Source: Candidatus Sulfotelmatobacter sp. | Lineage (GTDB): Bacteria > Acidobacteriota > Terriglobia > Terriglobales > Acidobacteriaceae | Reading direction: 5' to 3' | DNA length: 7,028 bases | Assembly (NCBI GenBank): GCA_030045935.1 | Contig: JASIEN010000723.1 | Coordinates: forward strand, 1-7,028 | In this document: positions 1 through 4,161 of the stretch, piece by piece | Layout of the letters: the number at the start of each line of letters is the position of its first letter | Position numbering within the stretch: the stretch's first letter is position 1 | Notes under the pieces: model-generated | Databases searched by the model: none | The model's input: the letters and a program-made list of their open reading frames with translations, nothing else | Told to the model about the DNA's origin: nothing | Made by a program: the position numbers and the translations under genes

Positions 1-452
1 GCCGCAAGCTTGCCTTGCGGATCGATCACGAACGGCAAGCTCGTCTTGTGTTCGGTGGCGAACTTCTCGGCATAGCTGCGCAGGTTCTGGGGATTGATTT
101 CGAGCTGGTTGTGAAAAATGTAATCCCGAAACTCATTACCCAGTGCCTTCGAGGTCTCGTCAAAATAGCGCGCCATCACCGCCGCGTTGTAGGACCAGTT
201 GTGCATCGGCAACGGGAAATCGTGGCGAATCAGCGGGATTTTGTAGGTCTTCGAAGCCTGCTCCAGAATCGGCGCAACCCGGCGGCACTGCGGACACTGC
301 AAATCTTCGAATACCACTATCGCCACCTGCGCTCCCTTCGGCGGCCGAAGCGCGGGATTCACGGTGTCATCCGCCAGGGCGATCAACGATGAGGCGAGCA
401 AAAACGCCAGAAGAGTCCAGAACAGGTCGCGGGATCGGTCGAAGTTTCTCAT
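1..452 (-). CDS. DsbA-like secreted thioredoxin-fold protein, 3' end outside window
   Basis: Seen: reading from the ATG at 452 leftwards, 150 codons stay open to the window edge, so the C-terminus is missing. The N-terminus has a basic start, a hydrophobic run (about residues 11-27, FWTLLAFLLASSLIALA) and an ALA|DD signal-peptidase-like site, so the product is probably exported to the periplasm. A beta strand AIVVFEDLQCPQC follows, with active-site cysteines 53 and 56 (CPQC), then a helical insertion (about 85-135) as in DsbA/Thioredoxin_4 proteins rather than plain thioredoxin. Known for the family: thiol-disulfide exchange on exported proteins, or related redox roles. The cis-proline (usually in a TPT-like loop) is not convincingly visible and probably lies beyond the edge. 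An in-frame TGA lies nine codons upstream of this first ATG, and there is no good Shine-Dalgarno sequence. It is divergent from the SH3 gene. Whether it acts as oxidase, reductase or isomerase cannot be told. Confidence 0.88.
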   Translation of the reverse strand, partial: MRNFDRSRDLFWTLLAFLLASSLIALADDTVNPALRPPKGAQVAIVVFEDLQCPQCRRVAPILEQASKTYKIPLIRHDFPLPMHNWSYNAAVMARYFDETSKALGNEFRDYIFHNQLEINPQNLRSYAEKFATEHKTSLPFVIDPQGKLA

Positions 453-462
453 GGGTGAGATT

Positions 463-492
463 ATGTTAAACCGAATTGCGCTCGTCTGTCAG
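463..492 (-). promoter_or_regulatory. Weak sigma70-like promoter candidate for the DsbA-like gene
   Basis: On the minus strand, CTGACA (492-487; 5/6 match to TTGACA) is separated by 18 bases from TAACAT (468-463; 4/6 match to TATAAT). Transcription would begin only a few bases before the ATG at 452, giving an almost leaderless message. That would fit the lack of a Shine-Dalgarno sequence, but could also mean the match is chance. Confidence 0.25.
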
Positions 493-533
493 GCCGTAAA
501 TCCCATGCTGGTGTGCCTTCCAGGTAAACTTTC

Positions 534-565
534 GTGCGGTAAGCGCACTTCCATCGCGCTATATT
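534..565 (+). promoter_or_regulatory. Small inverted repeat next to a -10-like box, upstream of the SH3 gene
   Basis: A perfect 5-bp inverted repeat, GTGCG (534-538) and CGCAC (544-548) around the loop GTAAG, lies just upstream of TATATT (560-565; 5/6 match to the -10 consensus). No credible -35 box sits 16-18 bases upstream of TATATT. If TATATT is a real -10, the inverted repeat covers the -35 position and could be a regulator site for the gene starting at 615. Both elements are short enough to occur by chance. Nothing else stands out in the 162-base divergent gap 453-614. Confidence 0.2.
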
Positions 566-614
566 GAAAGTGGGGCGTTGATTTGCTGAAAGCCGCAAAC
601 CCTTCCTTGTCGCT

Positions 615-1661
615 GTGAAAATTTGCCTTTCATCGCCTGTTTGCCGCGCCGCCGCGTCTTTGTTCTTGGCGGCCTTGCTTGCCGGAGCGCCTGCGTGTAA
701 TCGCCGCCACCGCGTACTTGAGGTCAATTATGTGTCGGCGCCGCAGGCGACGCTGCGCGATCAGGTCTCTTTTGCCTACAACCATGTGGGCACGGTCAAG
801 AATGGAGACCGCGTCGAGGTTCTCGATCACGAAAAGCGCTTCGCGCGCGTGCGTACAGCGACAGGTCTGGAAGGATGGATTGAGCAGCGGTATCTCGTCA
901 GCCAGCAAACCTACGACGCCCTTCAGAAACTGACGAGCGGAAACGCGAGTGACCCGGTACAGGCGCCGGCCGTGCTGCGCAACGATACCAATCTGCACCT
1001 TACTCCCGGCCGCGAAACCGAACATCTTTACCAACTTTCGTCGGGCGCCAGAGTCTTGGTATTGCAGCGTGCGACCGCGGAAAGAACGGGTGTCACGGCC
1101 CCGATCAAAACAGTTACCCAAGGCAAGCCAGGCAAACCACCCGCCGGGCCGGTACTTGAAGACTGGTTTCTGGTTCGCGATTCGGAGAATCGTGTCGGTT
1201 GGGTGTTGGCCCGCATGGTCGATCTCGACATTCCCCTCGACGTAGCTCAATACGCCGAAGGCCAGCGCTTTGTCGCGTTTTTCGTGCTGAACAAGGTGCG
1301 CGACGAGGGAAGGGAAGGCGCCGATAAAGATGTGGCGGAATATCTGTGCGCCATTACTGAGCCGCACGATGGCCTGCCGTACGACTACGATCAAATTCGC
1401 GTCTTCACCTGGAATACGCGCAAACACCGCTACGAAACCGCCTATCACGAGCACGGCCTAAATGGCGTGTTGCCGATTACCGTAACCAGCGAAAATTTTG
1501 ACAAGGAGGGTACACTGCCGGTTTTCATACTTCGCGTGAAAGACGATAGTGGCAACGTCAGCGAGCGGAAATATAAATTGAATACACCAATCGTGCGCCG
1601 GGTGTTGGCTCCGGGCGAGCAGAAGGAAACGCCGGGGACGGCAAGAAAGCGTCGGGCCTAA
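615..1661 (+). CDS. Secreted SH3-domain (SH3b) protein, probable lipoprotein
   Basis: The 348-residue product starts at GTG 615. This is the only usable start: an in-frame TGA lies at 579-581 and no other ATG, GTG or TTG precedes the signal sequence. No Shine-Dalgarno sequence is visible. Residues 1-27 form a signal peptide (hydrophobic core ASLFLAALLAGAPA) followed by Cys28. The APAC junction is an imperfect lipobox, so lipid anchoring is probable but not certain. Two bacterial SH3-like domains follow: about 37-95, ending GWIEQRYLV, and about 117-205, ending GWVLARMVD, with a Pro/Gly/Lys-rich insertion at about 162-180. Residues 206-332 form a further conserved-looking domain (DVAQYAEGQRFVAFFVL ... 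IRVFTWNTRKHRYETAY ... FILRVKD) to which I can assign no function. The tail is basic (TARKRRA). SH3b domains often bind peptidoglycan or peptides, so a periplasmic or outer-membrane-anchored wall role is inferred. It converges on the DUF1223 gene with 21 bases between stop codons. Confidence 0.87.
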   Translation: MKICLSSPVCRAAASLFLAALLAGAPACNRRHRVLEVNYVSAPQATLRDQVSFAYNHVGTVKNGDRVEVLDHEKRFARVRTATGLEGWIEQRYLVSQQTYDALQKLTSGNASDPVQAPAVLRNDTNLHLTPGRETEHLYQLSSGARVLVLQRATAERTGVTAPIKTVTQGKPGKPPAGPVLEDWFLVRDSENRVGWVLARMVDLDIPLDVAQYAEGQRFVAFFVLNKVRDEGREGADKDVAEYLCAITEPHDGLPYDYDQIRVFTWNTRKHRYETAYHEHGLNGVLPITVTSENFDKEGTLPVFILRVKDDSGNVSERKYKLNTPIVRRVLAPGEQKETPGTARKRRA

Positions 1662-1662
1662 C

Positions 1663-1687
1663 GCTAGATAGACAAGCTTGTCTTAGC
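1663..1687. terminator. Hairpin between convergent genes, possible weak terminator
   Basis: The 14-bp perfect palindrome AGACAAGCTTGTCT (1670-1683) can fold as a 5-bp stem with an AGCT loop. It is flanked by GCTA (1663-1666) and TAGC (1684-1687), which add 4 bp with a 3-base bulge (GAT, 1667-1669). On the plus strand a T-rich stretch (TTGATTTTT) follows a few bases later, which would suit termination of the SH3 gene. On the minus strand no T run follows. It overlaps the TAA stop of the DUF1223 gene at 1683-1685. The position between convergent genes supports the call; the short stem weakens it. Confidence 0.4.
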
Positions 1688-2495
1688 CGTTGATTTTTAC
1701 CGAAGCAGCCCCCAGGATCTGGCGGGTCTTTTTCTTCTGCACGAAAACCGTAACGTGCAGATTCTCATGGTTCCAGTGGGAATTCAGTTTTACTTCCGTG
1801 CTGCCAGTGAAAGATGAAGGGGTTGCGTTTGCGTTGGCGATACCAATCTTTCGCAACGATCGCAGTGTAGCCACATGGGTTAATGTGCGTCCTGAGTTCT
1901 CTCCGGCTTTTACTGACGAGCGTAATCCATCCTCTGTTACCGCCAACCAAACTTCTGCATTGTCGGCTGCGACACTCGGGTCGAGTTTTCCCACCGATAT
2001 GTTGAATCGTGGCGCTTTCGCATCCGCCCCGCTCGGCGTAATCGCTACTTCAGTTCTTACACCGCTGGCCGCCTTTTCGATTTCGGCAAACGCCTGGCGC
2101 GGGTCGCTACCCAGAAATTGACTTTCTCCGTCGACCACCATCTCCGGCGTGTATACGTCTTTCTTAACCAGGGAGACATAATCCTGCTGCCGGGCCGTCC
2201 AGTCCACGGATGAGAACGGGTCGAACCATCCATCGTGGTTCCAATAGTCCACGTGCTCTTCCAATGCGATGATTTCCGCGCCGGGCACCGGTTGCTGCTC
2301 CACCAGTTTCTGCAGCAGCGTATCCGCCGGCGGGCATGAAGAGCAGCCTTCCGAGGTAAACAGTTCAACCAGTACTGGCCTCCGCTCAATGGCCGGCGCG
2401 GCAGATGCTTGCGCTTGTGAACGCGCCAGCCGTGGGGATCCGATGTCACACACAGCGACTGACAGGCTGATTGCTAGGATGAGAGGATGGCGCAC
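1683..2495 (-). CDS. Secreted DUF1223 family protein, thioredoxin-like CxxC
   Basis: The 270-residue product starts at GTG 2495. The longer frame could begin at TTG 2516, but a strong GGAGG at 2508-2504 sits 8 bases before the GTG and would lie inside the coding region of the longer form. The shorter form also begins like a proper signal peptide (MRHPLILAISLSVAV). DUF1223 hallmarks are clear: VELFTSEGCSSCPPAD with Cys51 and Cys54, EEHVDYWNHDGWFDPFSS (about 79-96), YTPEMVVDG (115-123, proline in the position expected for a thioredoxin cis-proline), and the closing strands VTVFVQ ... ILGAASV. Known: DUF1223 proteins are predicted exported thioredoxin-like proteins without an agreed function. 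Inference: a periplasmic redox or copper-related role is possible but not shown. It lies 72 bases downstream of the aminotransferase gene on the same strand with no clear terminator between, so co-transcription is possible. Confidence 0.9.
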   Translation of the reverse strand: MRHPLILAISLSVAVCDIGSPRLARSQAQASAAPAIERRPVLVELFTSEGCSSCPPADTLLQKLVEQQPVPGAEIIALEEHVDYWNHDGWFDPFSSVDWTARQQDYVSLVKKDVYTPEMVVDGESQFLGSDPRQAFAEIEKAASGVRTEVAITPSGADAKAPRFNISVGKLDPSVAADNAEVWLAVTEDGLRSSVKAGENSGRTLTHVATLRSLRKIGIANANATPSSFTGSTEVKLNSHWNHENLHVTVFVQKKKTRQILGAASVKING

Positions 2496-2503
2496 GGCGG
2501 TGA

Positions 2504-2508
2504 CCTCC
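2504..2508 (-). promoter_or_regulatory. Ribosome binding site that fixes the DUF1223 start
   Basis: GGAGG on the minus strand (2508 to 2504) is a full core Shine-Dalgarno match with an 8-base spacer to the GTG at 2495-2493. It argues against the upstream TTG at 2516 as the start. Confidence 0.8.
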
Positions 2509-2567
2509 GAGTTCAATGGATGCAGGGTGCGTGAAGAAAGTTACCCCAGACCGCCCGCACCAGTCCA

Positions 2568-3779
2568 TCAGCAGTAAAAATCGGTGATGCTCTTCACCAC
2601 CCCGCGCTGCTCTGCATCCTTGAGTTCGGGGAACATTGGCAAAGCCAGGACCTCCTTCGCGGCACGCTCGGCTTCGGGGAAGTCTCCCTCTCGATAACCG
2701 AGATACGCGAAGCAGCTTTGCATGTGCAGCGGAATCGGATAGTAAACCTCGGTCCCAATCTTGCGCGCAGTGAGAAATTCGCGCAGTTCGTCACGGCGAT
2801 AGGCGCGCACGACATACTGATGGAAAACGTGATGAGCATGCGGAGCAGTGACGGGAAGCTGGAGGGGCGCGGAGTTTTCGGGTTGATCGTGGTTGGAAAT
2901 CAGTCCCGCTTCTGAGAACAATCGATCATAAGTTGCCGCGTGCTCGCGCCGGGCTTTGTTCCATTCATCCAAATATTTCAACTTGACACGCAAAACAGCG
3001 GCCTGAATTGCATCCAGTCGGCTGTTCCATCCAAACTCTTCATGTATGTAGCGGCTGGGGCTGCCGTGATTGCGCAGCCGACGCATGTGGGTGGCCAGGT
3101 CTTCGTTATTTGTTGTGACCGCGCCTGCATCGCCGTAAGCACTGAGATTTTTTGTGGGATAAAAGCTGAACGCAGCCACGACCCCCATCGATCCCGCTCG
3201 TTCATCGCCCCAACGCGCTCCGATGGCTTGGGCTGCATCTTCAACGAGCTGCAAGCCAAATTCCTTGGCCACTGGCTTGAAGGAATTCATATCGGCGCAC
3301 TGCCCATAAAGATGGACCGGCAACAGCCCCCGCAACTTGCTCCGCCGCTCGTTCAGAAATGATCTAACCTTTTCGGGGTCGAGGTTGAACGTGCGCGGAT
3401 CGATGTCCACAAACACCGGACGGGCGCCAGCCCGCACAATTGCGCTGGCCGAGGCAAAGAAGCTGAACGGCGTGGTGAGAACCTCATCTCCCGGCTGGAT
3501 TCCGGCGGCTGTTAGGGCCAGCCAAAGAGCTTCTGTTCCAGAGGCGCAGCCTACCGCTTCGCTTGTGCCGCAATAAGACGCCAGTTCGCGTTCAAGAGCG
3601 TCGACCTCGGCACCGAGAATGTATTGCTGCGAGGCACATACGCGCTCGATCGCGGCAACGACTTCATCCCCTATTTGCAGATACTGTCGGCGAAGATCGA
3701 GCAGGGGCACGGCGCTTGCCAGCGGAGAGTGATGCTTTTCTAAGAGGCGACTGGGCGAATCTCGGCTTTTCCAAGGCAT
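2568..3779 (-). CDS. DegT/DnrJ/EryC1/StrS-family PLP-dependent sugar aminotransferase
   Basis: The product is 403 residues, or 380 if it starts at the internal GTG (3710). Family landmarks, numbered from the ATG at 3779: VPLLDLRRQY (24-33), QYILGAEVDALE (52-63), SGTEAL (80-85), VDIDPRTFNLDP (124-135), PVHLYGQCADM (154-164), VEDAAQAIGA (179-188; Asp181 should contact the PLP pyridine nitrogen), SFYPTKNL (205-212; Lys210 is the expected Schiff-base lysine), GDAGAV, NSRLDAIQAAVL (252-263), YYPIPLHMQSCF (346-357) and PMFPEL. All catalytic features are intact. These enzymes transaminate keto sugars bound to nucleotides, in the cytosol, for O-antigen, glycan or natural-product sugars. The wording resembles WbpE/WlbC-like 3-amino sugar enzymes, but the substrate cannot be fixed without neighbours. 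The start is uncertain: neither ATG 3779 nor GTG 3710 has a Shine-Dalgarno sequence, and family members usually begin close to VPLLDL, which favours GTG 3710. No sugar-pathway genes are in view. Confidence 0.93.
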   Translation of the reverse strand: MPWKSRDSPSRLLEKHHSPLASAVPLLDLRRQYLQIGDEVVAAIERVCASQQYILGAEVDALERELASYCGTSEAVGCASGTEALWLALTAAGIQPGDEVLTTPFSFFASASAIVRAGARPVFVDIDPRTFNLDPEKVRSFLNERRSKLRGLLPVHLYGQCADMNSFKPVAKEFGLQLVEDAAQAIGARWGDERAGSMGVVAAFSFYPTKNLSAYGDAGAVTTNNEDLATHMRRLRNHGSPSRYIHEEFGWNSRLDAIQAAVLRVKLKYLDEWNKARREHAATYDRLFSEAGLISNHDQPENSAPLQLPVTAPHAHHVFHQYVVRAYRRDELREFLTARKIGTEVYYPIPLHMQSCFAYLGYREGDFPEAERAAKEVLALPMFPELKDAEQRGVVKSITDFYC

Positions 3780-3881
3780 TTTGGAGTGCGATGCGCCCGA
3801 TTGTAACAGGATTTCCGCAGTTCCTACCCATCAGAGCGATCCAGCCCGACAAAGAGGCAAATCCTCGGCGACAATAGCCTG

Positions 3882-3921
3882 AGATCCGCGAGATGCCCTC
3901 GTGGGCCTCCCGTTCGGATCT
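3882..3921. repeat. Inverted repeat AGATCCG / CGGATCT
   Basis: AGATCCG (3882-3888) and CGGATCT (3915-3921) are perfect 7-base complements with 26 bases between. Inside them CGAG and CTCG could pair as a small inner stem. No T run follows on either strand, so it does not look like an intrinsic terminator. It lies where the leader of the aminotransferase message would begin if the promoter candidate at 3929-3958 is right, so it could be an RNA hairpin or an operator. Confidence 0.35.
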
Positions 3922-3928
3922 ACAGAAA

Positions 3929-3958
3929 ATCATATAAACCCTTGTGCTGAACTTCCAA
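3929..3958 (-). promoter_or_regulatory. Sigma70-like promoter candidate for the aminotransferase gene
   Basis: On the minus strand, TTGGAA (3958-3953; 4/6 match to TTGACA) is followed after 18 bases by TATGAT (3934-3929; 5/6 match to TATAAT), in the AT-rich part of the gap. Transcription would begin near 3921 and give a leader of about 140 bases before ATG 3779, or about 210 before GTG 3710. Confidence 0.35.
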
Positions 3959-3995
3959 TTTGGGTAGCCATTTCCTCTTAACAACTCACAAATCA

Positions 3996-4025
3996 TTGAA
4001 ACAGTGGGTGTTAACTAAACATAAC
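3996..4025 (+). promoter_or_regulatory. Weak promoter candidate for the receptor gene
   Basis: TTGAAA (3996-4001; 5/6 match to TTGACA) is followed after 18 bases by CATAAC (4020-4025; 4/6 match to TATAAT). Initiation would occur near 4032, at the end of the left arm of the inverted repeat 4023-4104, leaving a leader of about 130 bases. Other AT-rich words nearby could serve equally well. Confidence 0.25.
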
Positions 4026-4104
4026 TTTTGGACTAAGACTTGCTTCGGTGTTGTGTTCCAAACTCTAAGTCTTCCCAGATTCAGTTCGTCCTGTTCCAAA
4101 AGTT
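4023..4104 (+). repeat. Nested inverted repeats in the receptor gene leader
   Basis: The outer arms AACTTTTGGA (4023-4032) and TCCAAAAGTT (4095-4104) are a perfect 10-base inverted repeat. Nested inside are AAGACTT (4035-4041) and AAGTCTT (4067-4073), a perfect 7-base inverted repeat that a G-U pair would extend to 8. The two pairs are compatible in one fold: an outer stem, a 2-base offset, an inner stem with a loop of about 24 bases, and a 21-base single-stranded segment on the 3' side. No T run follows, so it is not a simple terminator. It could be a structured mRNA leader or, as DNA, paired operator half-sites. I do not recognise it as a known riboswitch. Confidence 0.5.
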
Positions 4105-4108
4105 CGTC
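4054..4108 (+). repeat. Short interleaved direct repeats TGTTCCAAA and AGTTCGTC
   Basis: TGTTCCAAA occurs at 4054-4062 and 4092-4100, and AGTTCGTC at 4083-4090 and 4101-4108. The core word TTCCAA also appears at 3953-3958 and 4121-4126, so four copies lie within about 175 bases. The second TGTTCCAAA overlaps the right arm of the inverted repeat 4023-4104. Repeated regulator binding sites are one explanation. The word also occurs elsewhere in the window (for example near 2259 and 4829), so chance is not excluded. Confidence 0.4.
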
Positions 4109-4124
4109 AGTTAAAAGTGATTCC

Positions 4125-4141
4125 AACGATCAAGCATCGTT
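4125..4141 (+). repeat. Hairpin just upstream of the receptor ribosome binding site
   Basis: AACGAT (4125-4130) and ATCGTT (4136-4141) form a perfect 6-bp stem around the 5-base loop CAAGC. The stem ends 8 bases before the Shine-Dalgarno sequence, so it would not hide it but could affect translation or message stability. Confidence 0.4.
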
Positions 4142-4149
4142 TACTTACC

Positions 4150-4153
4150 GGAG
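4150..4153 (+). promoter_or_regulatory. Ribosome binding site of the receptor gene
   Basis: GGAG at 4150-4153 lies 8 bases before the ATG at 4162 and supports that start. The encoded N-terminus is a good signal peptide, which agrees. Confidence 0.75.
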
Positions 4154-4161
4154 ACACAACT

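Larger units (their letters stand above)
3780..4161. other. Long divergent intergenic region, 382 bases
   Basis: This gap separates the aminotransferase gene (minus) from the TonB-dependent receptor gene (plus). I see no protein-coding gene in it: the frames that cross it lack ribosome binding sites and family features and run into the flanking genes. The left part has base composition like the genes. From about 3920 to 4150 it is visibly richer in A and T. It holds promoter-like boxes in both directions, nested inverted repeats, repeated TTCCAA words and a hairpin before the receptor ribosome binding site, each listed separately. Confidence 0.8.

Noticed and set aside
630..1454. A 274-codon open frame on the minus strand opposite the SH3 gene
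   Set aside because: It lies entirely antisense to a well-supported gene, shows no recognisable domain, and its composition (rich in Arg, Gly and Ala) is typical of the complement of GC-rich coding DNA.
3882..3921. Inverted repeat considered as an intrinsic terminator
   Set aside because: No T run follows on either strand, and it lies upstream of both divergent genes, where no terminator is needed.
3664..3996. A 110-codon minus-strand frame covering the left part of the long intergenic region
   Set aside because: It overlaps the 5' part of the aminotransferase gene in another frame, has no ribosome binding site or family features, and would run through the promoter-like sequence.
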